Origin: Thermotoga sp. Mc24
GTDB lineage: Bacteria > Thermotogota > Thermotogae > Thermotogales > Thermotogaceae
Length of the DNA stretch: 64,000 nt
NCBI RefSeq assembly: GCF_000784835.1
Contig: NZ_JSFH01000009.1
Location: 124,001-188,000, forward strand
Direction: 5' to 3'
Shown here piece after piece: positions 1 through 9,328 of the stretch. Both the position numbers and the translations under genes were made by a program. Below the pieces are notes generated by a model that saw nothing but the letters and a program-made list of their open reading frames with translations, was not told the DNA's origin and did not search any database. Every line of letters starts with the position of its first letter. Position 1 is the first letter of the stretch.

Positions 1-560
1 CTGAAACCTTCTTCCTTCACAAGTTTTCTCAAAAAGCCCTTCTCCGGATCTGTTGTGATGAGCATGTGTTCTCTTGGATCGAGCCCATAAGCCTCGAGGA
101 TTCCGCGCGCTATCGAATAGGTTGCCATTACTTCGGCAGTGGAACCGGATTTCGAAATCACGTTGAAAAGAGTTGTTTTGGGATCAATTCTATCCAGAAC
201 AGAGCTCATGAGATCTGGATCCACATTGTCCACCACGAACACTCTGGCGTACCCATTTCTTTCCTCTCTGGTCATCTCGTTCCAGTTCAAAGGCCTGAGG
301 GAGTAGTGGAGAGCTAGGTTCCCGAGTCCAGAACCACCGATTCCCAGCACAACGACCGTATCGAAGTTTATTATCCAGTCTTCGAGAGATTTAACAGAAT
401 CGATCCAACTTCTGTCCAGCTTTGCAAAATCGGGAGTGTTTTCTACAAAGTTTCGAACCGCACTTGTAACTCTCTCCTCTACGCTTTTTACGTCCTCATC
501 TGTCAAACCACCGGAGATGTTCGGTTCGAAGAGGTTGGAAAAGTCGAATTTCAAACTCAT
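1..560 (-). CDS. pgi: Glucose-6-phosphate isomerase, N-terminal part (runs off the left edge)
   Basis: Interconverts glucose 6-phosphate and fructose 6-phosphate in cytosolic glycolysis. The minus strand is open from the ATG at 560 to base 1, about 186 codons. It begins [11 protein letters not shown] and reads [15 protein letters not shown] about a third of the way in, the sugar-phosphate-binding GIGGS motif of the PGI/SIS fold. Further in it reads [15 protein letters not shown], also typical of the family. The C-terminal part lies outside the window. A weak AGGTGAAAG ribosome site precedes the ATG. The apt gene ends 11 bp upstream on the same strand, so the two are probably co-transcribed. 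Identification is firm; only completeness is unknown. Confidence 0.95.
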   Translation of the reverse strand, partial: MSLKFDFSNLFEPNISGGLTDEDVKSVEERVTSAVRNFVENTPDFAKLDRSWIDSVKSLEDWIINFDTVVVLGIGGSGLGNLALHYSLRPLNWNEMTREERNGYARVFVVDNVDPDLMSSVLDRIDPKTTLFNVISKSGSTAEVMATYSIARGILEAYGLDPREHMLITTDPEKGFLRKLVKEEGF

Positions 561-571
561 ACTTTCACCTC

Positions 572-1084
572 TCAGTAGACTATCAGAGTTTTAACATCGT
601 AACCTTCCAGTCTTTTCCTTGGTTCTAGGTATGAGAGCTCAACGAGGAAAGCAAGAGAAACCACTTCTCCACCGAGTTTTTTAACCAGTCTTATGAGCGC
701 CTCCGCTGTTCCCCCCGTTGCGAGCACATCATCCACTATGATCACTTTCTGACCTTTTTCTATGGCATCCTCGTGGATATGGAGCTGTTCAGTGCCGTAC
801 TCCAGCTGATATTCCTCGTGCACAGTTTTGTAGGGGAGTTTTCCAGGTTTTCTCACTGGAACGAAGCCCTTTCCCAGTTTGTACGCCATGGCAGCTCCGA
901 GGATGAAACCCCTCGCTTCGGGAGCCACCACGAGATCGAACTCCCTGTCAGAAACGAGTTCGCACATTCCGTCGATCGCTTCTTTGAAAGCCTCCTGATT
1001 TCTCAAAAGGGGAGTTATGTCGCGAAATACGATGCCTTTCTGTGGGAAATCCGGTATATCTCTTATGAAACGTTTGAGATCCAA
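572..1084 (-). CDS. apt: Adenine phosphoribosyltransferase
   Basis: Salvages adenine: adenine + PRPP gives AMP + PPi, in the cytosol. From the chosen TTG at 1084 the product has 170 residues, the usual length. The PRPP-binding loop [13 protein letters not shown] lies near residues 115-127, and VAPEARGF near 53-60 is the conserved purine-pocket segment. The frame stays open further upstream. I chose TTG 1084 because GGGAGGT (1092-1098) sits seven bases before it and the longer version would run deep into ispE. The ispE stop is two bases upstream, so translation is probably coupled. Confidence 0.93.
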   Translation of the reverse strand: MDLKRFIRDIPDFPQKGIVFRDITPLLRNQEAFKEAIDGMCELVSDREFDLVVAPEARGFILGAAMAYKLGKGFVPVRKPGKLPYKTVHEEYQLEYGTEQLHIHEDAIEKGQKVIIVDDVLATGGTAEALIRLVKKLGGEVVSLAFLVELSYLEPRKRLEGYDVKTLIVY

Positions 1085-1085
1085 C

Positions 1086-1901
1086 TTAAACACCTCCCAC
1101 AAACGAGTAATTTCCTTTGTCCAGAGGATAGAGAGCGAAGAAAGCACTCCCGCTTCCCGTCATCATTTTCACAATGGAACCGTCGCCAAAGTTCCTCAGT
1201 TCATTCATTACCTCCGGGTGTTTTTCTAAGAACACCTTCTCGAACACGTTGTAAGAGAGCTCCTTTATCTTTTCGTAATCTCTTTCGAGATAAGCCCTGT
1301 GCAGTTCCTCTACTTTGCCAGGTCCTTTCCTGTACATTTCTGGTGTGAGAGACCTGTACATCTCTTTCGTTGAAGAGTGGATGCCCAGGAAGAACAAATC
1401 GACAGAGTATCCTTCGATATCCTCGAGTTTCTCTACGATTTCTCCTCTTCCCCTCACAAGGGCGGTTCCTCCGTAAAGGAAAAAAGGCACATCGCTTCCC
1501 ACTTGAGACGCTATATTCAGAAGGTCCTCAAGAGGTGTTTTGAAAACTTCACCAAGGTACCTGAGAATCGCTGCAGCATTAGAACTTCCCCCGCCGAGGC
1601 CAGAACCCAGCGGGATCTTCTTTTTCAACGTGACTTTGAGGCCGAATTCTTCTCCTGTATTTTTCCTGAAGATGTCCCAGGTTCTCTTTATCGTGTTGTC
1701 CGGGGGTAGAGCTACGTTGCTTTCCAAGTGGAAATCTCTATCACAGATTTCTACAATGAGTGTGTCGTGAAGAGAAATCGTCTGAAACAATCCCACTATC
1801 TCGTGGTATCCGTCTGATCTTTTCCCAAGTACATCCAGGTAGAGATTCAGTTTTGCGTACGAAACAAGTTCAACAGAACCGTTGCCGATATTTTTGACCA
1901 A
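1086..1901 (-). CDS. ispE: 4-diphosphocytidyl-2-C-methyl-D-erythritol kinase
   Basis: ATP-dependent kinase of the non-mevalonate (MEP) isoprenoid pathway, giving CDP-ME 2-phosphate. It is a GHMP-superfamily protein of 271 residues from TTG 1901. The substrate segment [15 protein letters not shown] is near residues 14-28. The glycine-rich ATP loop [14 protein letters not shown] is near 97-110, and the C-terminal GHMP motif [12 protein letters not shown] is also present. The frame is open to 1955, but AGGAG followed by ten bases fits TTG 1901, and the shorter protein starts like other IspE proteins. The 5' end overlaps the Nudix gene by 55 bp, which suggests translational coupling. Confidence 0.93.
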   Translation of the reverse strand: MVKNIGNGSVELVSYAKLNLYLDVLGKRSDGYHEIVGLFQTISLHDTLIVEICDRDFHLESNVALPPDNTIKRTWDIFRKNTGEEFGLKVTLKKKIPLGSGLGGGSSNAAAILRYLGEVFKTPLEDLLNIASQVGSDVPFFLYGGTALVRGRGEIVEKLEDIEGYSVDLFFLGIHSSTKEMYRSLTPEMYRKGPGKVEELHRAYLERDYEKIKELSYNVFEKVFLEKHPEVMNELRNFGDGSIVKMMTGSGSAFFALYPLDKGNYSFVGGV

Positions 1902-2446
1902 CCTTCCATCACTCCTGAGAAATTCTCCAGTTCTTCGAGTTTTATGAGCTTCCATTCGAACAGATCTTTTTCTTTTACAGAAAAAAACCTTCCCCTGCCA
2001 AGGAACAGAGCACCAAGGTGTACTCTACTCACTTCGGTCACTGATGAATTTATGAGTCCGAGAAACTCCAGTTCTTTTAGCGAAACATCTACCTCCTCGT
2101 TCACTTCGCGTTCGAGTCCTTTCAAAAACGCTTCCCGTGGCGTTGCCCCATCTTCTTCTCTCACATGACCACCTATTCCAAGAGAATAAAGATTGTGAAG
2201 CCTCTTTTCGGATTGTTTGGTTGTTCTTTTCGTGATGAGAACCCTATCACTGTCCATGATAACCACGTAAGGTATCACCTGTTTTGTCGTTTCATCGTAT
2301 TCCGCTTCGTCTCTTTCCCGGAAAAATCCATACTGGTCCAGAATATCCAGAAAGTCCTCGAGGTTCACTTTCATGAATCCTTCGAATTCGCCAAACTCCT
2401 TTAAAAAGTCTTCCGTTTTCACGACCAGTATTCTTTCATTCTTCAT
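1847..2446 (-). CDS. Nudix hydrolase family protein
   Basis: A 199-residue protein with a Nudix fold. Nudix enzymes hydrolyse nucleoside diphosphates linked to another group; the substrate cannot be read here. The Nudix box is visible at about residues 97-119 as E-x7-REV-x-EE in [17 protein letters not shown]. The first glycine of the canonical box is displaced by one residue (DGATPRE), a mild departure. The helix with REVNEE supplies the metal ligands. The start is the ATG at 2446, directly after the TGA of the upstream gene, with GAGGAGAG as ribosome site. It is co-oriented with ispE, apt and pgi. Confidence 0.85.
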   Translation of the reverse strand: MKNERILVVKTEDFLKEFGEFEGFMKVNLEDFLDILDQYGFFRERDEAEYDETTKQVIPYVVIMDSDRVLITKRTTKQSEKRLHNLYSLGIGGHVREEDGATPREAFLKGLEREVNEEVDVSLKELEFLGLINSSVTEVSRVHLGALFLGRGRFFSVKEKDLFEWKLIKLEELENFSGVMEGWSKISATVLLNLFRTQN

Positions 2447-2836
2447 TCAATCTCTCCTCATCTCGTGACCGGGTCTCTTGAAGAAGTCTGTTTTTTCCTC
2501 ATCGGCTTTGAGCTGTTTCCATCTGTGTGTTGCCATCTCACAGAATCGCTGAAGAATGGCCGGAAGATCGCTCTTCTTGAGAAGATCTTCCCCTATCCTT
2601 TCCTTCAGACGTTCGCTCAGATTGTAGCTCTCTTTTTCTGGTTCGAAAGCGATGTCTTCGGTGTATTCTTCAGGTTTGAAGTCTTCCAGAACCTTTTCAA
2701 GGAATCTGAGGGCGAACTCGATGAAAACATCTCCAACTTCATCACTTCTCTTGACGTCATGAAGGCTTTTTCTGTAGTCTTCTATCAATTCTTTTTCTTG
2801 CTTGACAAAAGAGAGGATTTTTTCGCCTTTCTTCAT
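2447..2836 (-). CDS. Conserved hypothetical protein, helical and charged
   Basis: I do not recognise a characterised family. The 129-residue product is soluble, rich in Glu, Lys and Asp, has no signal peptide or membrane segment, and looks almost entirely helical. The C-terminal stretch FCEMATHRWKQLKADEE is its most distinctive part. It starts at ATG 2836 behind GGAGGTG and ends directly against the start of the Nudix gene. Its place between rsmE and the Nudix gene suggests a housekeeping role, but nothing in the sequence says which. Confidence 0.75.
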   Translation of the reverse strand: MKKGEKILSFVKQEKELIEDYRKSLHDVKRSDEVGDVFIEFALRFLEKVLEDFKPEEYTEDIAFEPEKESYNLSERLKERIGEDLLKKSDLPAILQRFCEMATHRWKQLKADEEKTDFFKRPGHEMRRD

Positions 2837-2852
2837 GTGTAAACACCTCCGT

Positions 2853-3520
2853 TCAGATTTTTTGTTTTTTTAAAGCGATGTATCCGATGGTCAATATCGC
2901 AGCTGTTTCGAATCTGAGTATCTTCTTCCCAAGGCTCACAACGGTTGTAGAAGACCTCAATAATTCTCTTTCTTTCTCAGAGAAACCTCCCTCAGGGCCA
3001 ACCACCACCGTTATCGAGCCTTCTAAGTTCGCGTCGAGCAGGTTTTGAAAGGCATCCAGATCCAGTGTTATCACGTTTCCGCTGAACTCTAATTTCTCCA
3101 GGAAATCTACCTTCGGAAAGAGATATCTTTTGCACTGCTTGGCTGCCTCTCTAACAACGATTTTTGTCTTATCCAGGCTGAGCTCGTACTGGGATCTTTC
3201 GAATTTGTGAAAGAAGATCTCATCCACTCCGAGTTCAACACACTTTTCTATGAGAAAACGTGTTCTTTCCCACCTACCGATTGGAACAACAACGCTCAAC
3301 TTCTCCACGGGTTCTTTTTCTTTCTCTTCCACCTTTACGATCCTGGCTGTGGCCGTTTTTTTCTTCAGGTTTTCGAGAATACACGTGTATGAAAAGCCAT
3401 TCCCATCTGTCGCTTCGATTACATCCCCTTCTTTTAAGCGTACAACCCTCATGTGGTGTGTTTCTCTTTCGTCGAATATCACCTCACCGTTTTGAGCCAC
3501 TCCATAAAAGAGGTGAGGCA

Positions 3521-3521
<1 letters not shown>
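2853..3521 (-). CDS. rsmE: 16S rRNA (uracil-1498-N3)-methyltransferase
   Basis: SPOUT-class methyltransferase using SAM to methylate U1498 of 16S rRNA in the 30S subunit. The 222-residue length is normal. An N-terminal PUA-like part (HHMRVVRLKEGD, about residues 22-33) is followed by the SPOUT domain. The C-terminal knot carries VVVGPEGGFSEKE near residue 173 and LGKKILRFETAA near the end, both RsmE signatures. The start is a GTG at 3521 whose G is also the last base of the serS TAG stop, a 1-bp overlap that implies coupled translation. Confidence 0.93.
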
Positions 3522-4822
<1,301 letters not shown>

Positions 4823-4825
4823 CTA

Positions 4826-5596
4826 TCAGAAGATGTATCTCACAAATTTTCTGAGCACAAAACCGATCAGGATAGTCCCAGCAATCATGAAGGTGGAAAT
4901 GGCATTGACTGTGGGTGAGATACCGAACCTTATCATGGAATAGATTTGAATCGGAAGGGTGGTAGATCCTGGACCTGCCACGAAAAAGGTGATCACGAAA
5001 TCATCTATAGAAAGTGTGAAAGCAAGAAGGAAGGCGGCCACTATACCGGGAACAAGGTTTGGAATGATCACCCTGTAAAACACCTGGAAGTCTGTGCTTC
5101 CAAGGTCGTAAGCTGCCTCTATGATGCTTTTGTCGAAATCCTGAAGTCTGGAATGAACGATCATCATAGTGTACGGAATCGAAAAGGTTACGTGTGCGAG
5201 TGTTATGGTGAAGAGTCCCAGCTGAATCTTGAGCATCGAGAAAAGTAAAAGCAAGGAGATACCAATGATCACATCAGGTACTACGAATGGAAGATACGTG
5301 AGAAACCAGATAGAATTTTCTAATCTGCTCTTTCTCCAAAAGAGCTCTGTTGCCGTCAGGGTTCCAATCGCTGTTGATACAGCGCTGGAGGCGATGGCCA
5401 CGATCAGTGAGTTTTTGAACGCATGCCAAACCGAATATTCTCGGGTGAACAGTTCCAGATACCACTTGAGTGTGAAACCACTCCAAACAGGAGATTTCGC
5501 GGAGTTGAAGGACATCAACACCACTATGAAAAGTGGCAAATAGAAAAACACCATTGTCAGGATCACGATGGTTTTTACGAATCTTCCTGGTTTCAA
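4826..5596 (-). CDS. potC: Spermidine/putrescine ABC transporter permease PotC
   Basis: Inner-membrane permease of a polyamine importer, pairing with PotB, the PotA ATPase and the PotD binding protein. It is 256 residues with about six hydrophobic helices. The EAA loop that docks PotA reads EAAYDLGSTDFQVFYRV followed by IIPN. The start is a TTG at 5596 overlapping the potB TGA (TTGA), with GGGGAGAG upstream. The overlap makes coupled translation likely. Confidence 0.92.
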   Translation of the reverse strand: MKPGRFVKTIVILTMVFFYLPLFIVVLMSFNSAKSPVWSGFTLKWYLELFTREYSVWHAFKNSLIVAIASSAVSTAIGTLTATELFWRKSRLENSIWFLTYLPFVVPDVIIGISLLLLFSMLKIQLGLFTITLAHVTFSIPYTMMIVHSRLQDFDKSIIEAAYDLGSTDFQVFYRVIIPNLVPGIVAAFLLAFTLSIDDFVITFFVAGPGSTTLPIQIYSMIRFGISPTVNAISTFMIAGTILIGFVLRKFVRYIF

Positions 5597-6381
5597 CGTT
5601 TCTCTCCCCTTTTCATCACAAGGATGATACTCAGGAGAGCGATCAGGGTCAGAATGTTGGACATTGCAGACGCGACGGGCCAGTTTCTGACGGTCAAAAG
5701 TTGCCTTACGATCTCGTTTCCTATCATCTTGGAGTTCACGCCACCGACAAGATCCGGTATGGCGTAAGCTCCAAGGGCAGGAATGAACACGAAAACGAAA
5801 GCTGTGAGAAGGCCCGCTTTGACGTTGGGAAGAAGGACTCTGACGAACGTGTACATCCTGCTGGCTCCAAGGTCCAGAGACGCTTCAAGGATGCTTTCTT
5901 CTACCTTTTCCATGGCAGCGTAAAGAGGAAGTATAGCGAAAGGCAGGTAGGTATAGACTATCACCAGTATGACGGCGAAGGAGTTGTAGAGAAACTGAAC
6001 GGGGTCGATACCGAACAACCCGAGAAACTGGTTTATGAGTCCGTTGTTGCCAAGGACTATCTTCCAGGCGTAAATTCTGATGAGAGAGTTGGTCCAGAAA
6101 GGTATGACCGTCAAAAGCAGAAGAAAGTTTTTCAGCTTGCTTCTGGCTATGTAGAAGGCAACTGGAACCGCCACAGCGAGGGTGATGAGCGTCGCAACAC
6201 CAGCGATCCAAACAGATCTCCAGATGAGTGCCAGATACCTTGGAAGATAGCCGTACGCTTCCAGGGAAAAGTTCCACTTGACCCCACCGTAGATCTGTGG
6301 CTCCAGAAAGCTATAAATGAAAACTATTGAGATAGGGAGGATAAAGAGAAAGAGCAACCACAGAAAGTAGGCGTACTTCAT
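5593..6381 (-). CDS. potB: Spermidine/putrescine ABC transporter permease PotB
   Basis: Second membrane subunit of the polyamine importer, 262 residues with six predicted helices. The first helix starts at about residue 4 (FLWLLFLFILPISIVFIYS). Its EAA loop is EASLDLGASRMYTFVRV then LLPN. The ATG at 6381 overlaps the potA stop by four bases (ATGA) and the gene overlaps potC by four. Substrate is inferred from the four-gene operon, which has the standard Pot subunit composition. Confidence 0.92.
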   Translation of the reverse strand: MKYAYFLWLLFLFILPISIVFIYSFLEPQIYGGVKWNFSLEAYGYLPRYLALIWRSVWIAGVATLITLAVAVPVAFYIARSKLKNFLLLLTVIPFWTNSLIRIYAWKIVLGNNGLINQFLGLFGIDPVQFLYNSFAVILVIVYTYLPFAILPLYAAMEKVEESILEASLDLGASRMYTFVRVLLPNVKAGLLTAFVFVFIPALGAYAIPDLVGGVNSKMIGNEIVRQLLTVRNWPVASAMSNILTLIALLSIILVMKRGEKR

Positions 6382-7484
6382 TCTTTAAGCACCTCTACAA
6401 TGAAGCTGTCATCTGGATTCCAGGCGATGAACACTTCATCTTCCCATTTTATGATCGGTTCATCGAGTATGTACCTTGCGTGTTGCTTGTAAACTTTCAT
6501 TATGTAGCCTTCATCGAGCCGAACGAAGTACTTCGTCTGGTGCCCCATGTATATTTCTTCTTCTACGATTCCGTGAAACACGTTGAAAATCTTACCGGCC
6601 TGAAATCCCATTTTCGATATTCTGATCTTTTCTGGCCTCAGGGTGATGAGCAACTTATCACCTTTCTTCGCTTCCTTGTCTCTGTAGCATCTGAACCGGC
6701 CGATCTCAGGACTTTCTACAATGTAGTAATCGTTTTCTACTTCAACAACTTCTGCTTTCATGAGATTCGTTTCTCCAATGAAAGTCGCCGCAAAAACGTT
6801 GACCGGGCTCTCATACACCTCGTAGGGAGTCCCAACCTGAACAATTTCCCCTTCGTTCATGAGAGCGACTCTGTCTGAAACACTGATCGCTTCAGCCTGA
6901 TCGTGTGTCACATAAATGAAAGTGATACCGACTCTGTCATGAAGGTTGTCAAGCTCAACAAGAAGTTCCTGCCTCAGTTTCGCGTCGAGAGCACTCAGCG
7001 GTTCATCGAGAAGGAGGACCCTCGGCTCGTTGGCGAGGGCCCTCGCTATCGCTACTCTCTGTTTCTGACCACCAGACAATTGAGAAGGCATTTTCTGAGC
7101 GTGTTCTTCCATTCTTATGAGCAAAAGCAGTTCGTTCACTCTCTGGTTTATTTCGCTTTCGGATAGTTTTTTGAGTTTCAACGGGAACGCGATGTTTTCA
7201 AAAACCGTGAGATGAGGAAACAAGGCGTAGTTCTGAAATATGATGTTCACGGGCCTTTTGTTTGGAGGCAGATTCAGTATCGATTTTCCATCCAGAAGAA
7301 CGTCTCCGCTTTCCACTCCTTCGAAGCCTGCTATCACACGAAGAAGCGTCGTTTTTCCACATCCCGATGGTCCGAGTATGGAGAAAAACTCTCCTTTCCT
7401 TATATCCAGTGAGACGTTCTTCAAAACCTGGAAATCATCGAAAAATTTGTTGATGTTCTTTATTGAAACTTCTCCACCGATCAA
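6378..7484 (-). CDS. potA: Spermidine/putrescine ABC transporter ATP-binding protein PotA
   Basis: Cytoplasmic ATPase that powers PotBC, 368 residues. Walker A GPSGCGKTT is at residues 38-46. The ABC signature LSGGQKQRVAIARAL is near 136-150, Walker B VLLLDEPLSALD follows, and the H-loop is in YVTHDQAEA. The last ~130 residues form the TOBE-type regulatory region usual for the PotA/MalK group. The start is TTG 7484 with GGAGTGAG upstream. It lies 14 bp after potD. Confidence 0.94.
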   Translation of the reverse strand: MIGGEVSIKNINKFFDDFQVLKNVSLDIRKGEFFSILGPSGCGKTTLLRVIAGFEGVESGDVLLDGKSILNLPPNKRPVNIIFQNYALFPHLTVFENIAFPLKLKKLSESEINQRVNELLLLIRMEEHAQKMPSQLSGGQKQRVAIARALANEPRVLLLDEPLSALDAKLRQELLVELDNLHDRVGITFIYVTHDQAEAISVSDRVALMNEGEIVQVGTPYEVYESPVNVFAATFIGETNLMKAEVVEVENDYYIVESPEIGRFRCYRDKEAKKGDKLLITLRPEKIRISKMGFQAGKIFNVFHGIVEEEIYMGHQTKYFVRLDEGYIMKVYKQHARYILDEPIIKWEDEVFIAWNPDDSFIVEVLKE

Positions 7485-7498
7485 TTTCTCTCACTCCA

Positions 7499-8509
7499 TC
7501 ACATGATGATCTCGAGCCATATTTTGTTGTAAAGTTCGAGGGCTTCTCCCACGTCTTCAATGAATTCACAGTTTTTGAGATCTTCTACAGTGTAAATAGG
7601 TTCTGTCTGCATGTACTTTCTGGCTTCCACGTTCGGTGAGGGAAGACCAAGATAGTCTGCTATCTTCGCCGCGTTTTCTGGTTCGAGAATGAAGTTGATG
7701 AACTTGTACGCGAGATCCACGTTCTTTGCTCCTTTGGGGATCACCATGTTGTCGATCCACAACGTACCGCCTTCTTTTGGTATGAAGAAGTCGAAGTATT
7801 CTTCTTCTCCTTCAGGTATCCTCTGGAAGACGTTTTCCGCGTATCCGTGCACCACCCAGTACTCACCAGAAACAATACCATCAGCGTATGAAGAGGCATC
7901 GAATTTGGCTATGTTCTTCTTCCATCTGAGAACAACCTGTTTCGCTTCTTCCAGTTCTTTCGGATTTTTCGTGTTGACGGAGTAACCGAGATACTTCAGG
8001 GCAGCACCAAGGACTTCCCTCATGTCATCGAGGAGAGTCATCCTTCCCCTGAGATCTTCCCTATCGAAAATAGACCAAGATTTTTCGTACTCTTTCACGT
8101 ATTTCCTGTTCACGATAACGACGGTAGATCCAATCATGTAAGGAACGCTGTACTCATGGTTGGGATCGTAGGTGGTCTTCGTGAGAATGTCTTTATCGAG
8201 ATATTTGAAATTCGGTATCTTGGAAAGATCGAGTTTCTGGAGCATTCCTTCTTTTTTCATTATCGAAACATAGTCGCCGGAAGGGAATATCAAATCGTAG
8301 CCTTTTCCACCACCGGCTTTGAATTTGGCGTACATCTCTTCGTTTGAAGCGTAGGTGTCATATACCACGCGGCAATCGTACTTCTCTTCGAAAGCTCTGA
8401 TCACGTCTTCAGGAATATAATCGGCCCAGTTGTAAATGTAGAGGGTGGCTTTCGCGAAGATCGAGATTGACAGGACTACCAGCATGGCAAGAAGCACCTT
8501 TTTCATCAT
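7499..8509 (-). CDS. potD: Polyamine-binding periplasmic protein PotD
   Basis: Extracytoplasmic solute-binding protein that hands polyamines to PotBC. The 336-residue product begins with a signal peptide (MMKKVLLAMLVVLSISIFAKA, with cleavage likely after AKA). The mature protein opens LYIYNWADYIPEDVI, the hallmark of the PotD/PotF family. The frame is open upstream to 8644, but that stretch is tRNA-Cys and its terminator. GGGAGGT just before ATG 8509 (or ATG 8506) sets the true start. It is the first gene of the potDABC group and has almost no room for its own promoter. Confidence 0.93.
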   Translation of the reverse strand: MMKKVLLAMLVVLSISIFAKATLYIYNWADYIPEDVIRAFEEKYDCRVVYDTYASNEEMYAKFKAGGGKGYDLIFPSGDYVSIMKKEGMLQKLDLSKIPNFKYLDKDILTKTTYDPNHEYSVPYMIGSTVVIVNRKYVKEYEKSWSIFDREDLRGRMTLLDDMREVLGAALKYLGYSVNTKNPKELEEAKQVVLRWKKNIAKFDASSYADGIVSGEYWVVHGYAENVFQRIPEGEEEYFDFFIPKEGGTLWIDNMVIPKGAKNVDLAYKFINFILEPENAAKIADYLGLPSPNVEARKYMQTEPIYTVEDLKNCEFIEDVGEALELYNKIWLEIIM

Positions 8510-8524
8510 CAATACCTCCCTTCT

Positions 8525-8558
8525 TCCAATATAAAAAGCCAGGCCGTGTAGCCTGGCT
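8525..8558 (-). terminator. Rho-independent terminator of tRNA-Cys
   Basis: Perfect 8-bp stem AGCCAGGC (8537-8544) / GCCTGGCT (8551-8558) with a six-base loop. On the minus strand it is followed directly by a T-rich run (TTTTTATATT). It lies four bases after the tRNA-Cys 3' end and 28 bases before the potD start. Confidence 0.85.
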
Positions 8559-8561
8559 CTC

Positions 8562-8638
8562 TGGAGGCGGCGGTGGGATTCGAACCCACGAATAGGGATT
8601 TTGCAGACCCCCGCCTTAGACCGCTTGGCTACGCCGCC
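8562..8638 (-). tRNA. tRNA-Cys (anticodon GCA)
   Basis: Cloverleaf of 77 bases with encoded CCA. The acceptor pairs GGCGGCG with CGCCGCC, the discriminator is T, and the T arm carries GGTTCGAATCC. The anticodon loop CTGCAAA gives GCA. It is transcribed on the minus strand from its own promoter and ends in a strong hairpin. Confidence 0.97.
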
Positions 8639-8651
8639 GTCCACATAGAAT

Positions 8652-8679
8652 ATGATACCACATATGCAGGGGTGTTCAA
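8652..8679 (-). promoter_or_regulatory. Promoter of tRNA-Cys
   Basis: Minus strand: -35 TTGAAC (8674-8679), 16-bp spacer, extended -10 TGG-TATCAT (hexamer 8652-8657), about 13 bases before the tRNA 5' end. The -35 lies inside the last codons of the upstream phosphatase gene. Confidence 0.75.
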
Positions 8680-9281
8680 GATTCCTTAAGGTGACACGTG
8701 TCGTTCAACAAAACGAGTCTCGGTTTGCTCTCTATTTCCACCACGCTGATAGACGCGTTGTCCAGCTTGAAATTCCTGTGAAGGTAAAGCGGAAGACCGA
8801 GAACCCAGCAGATGAAAGCTCTCAAAGACAGAGAGTGTGATACGATGACCACGTTCTCTGAACCGTTCAACCTTTCCTGTGAGACGATCTTCATGATCGC
8901 CTTCACCACACGATCCTGTACATTTCTCATGGACTCTAAACCCTTCATTCCAAAATTCGGATCCGACGACCACTTCTTGAACTCCACAGGATACTCCCTG
9001 ATGGCCTCTTCCACCGTGAGACCGTTCCAGAGGGATATTTCACATTCTCTCAGGTCTTCTTCGACGATGATTTCTTTTTTGAAACGCTTAGCGATCTCTT
9101 CTGCTGTCTCGAGGCTTCTTTTGAGTGGGCTCGAGTAAATGGCATCGACTCTTTCCAGACTGTTTGCCAGCTTTCTTGCCTGTTCTTTTCCCTTTTCGTT
9201 GAGAGGAACATCCGTGATTCCCTGCCACAGGCCCTTTTCGTTCCAGATGGTTTCGCCGTGTCTTATAAGATAAAGCTTCAT
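8676..9281 (-). CDS. Histidine phosphatase (phosphoglycerate mutase-like)
   Basis: A 201-residue branch 1 histidine phosphatase, an acid-phosphatase or cofactor-dependent mutase-like enzyme. The catalytic motif LIRHGETIWNEKG is at about residues 5-17, with the phospho-accepting His in RHG. SSPLKRSLETAEE and VSHSLSLRAF supply the other phosphate-pocket residues, including the second His. The substrate cannot be told from sequence. The frame extends to 9293, but AGAGGT about ten bases before ATG 9281 favours this start. Its 3' end contains the tRNA-Cys promoter. Confidence 0.88.
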   Translation of the reverse strand: MKLYLIRHGETIWNEKGLWQGITDVPLNEKGKEQARKLANSLERVDAIYSSPLKRSLETAEEIAKRFKKEIIVEEDLRECEISLWNGLTVEEAIREYPVEFKKWSSDPNFGMKGLESMRNVQDRVVKAIMKIVSQERLNGSENVVIVSHSLSLRAFICWVLGLPLYLHRNFKLDNASISVVEIESKPRLVLLNDTCHLKES

Positions 9282-9328
9282 ACTTCCACACACCTCTTTG
9301 TGCTAAACTCTGATTGGAGGTGATCGGG

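Noticed and set aside
773-1348. Long plus-strand frame opposite apt and ispE
   Set aside because: A shadow of the two real genes on the minus strand; no ribosome site and atypical composition.
5533-6330. 265-codon plus-strand frame opposite potB
   Set aside because: Antisense shadow; extremely charged product and no start signal, while potB is clear.
8510-8644. N-terminal extension of the potD frame to 8644
   Set aside because: It covers tRNA-Cys and its terminator; the ribosome site and signal peptide place the start at 8509.
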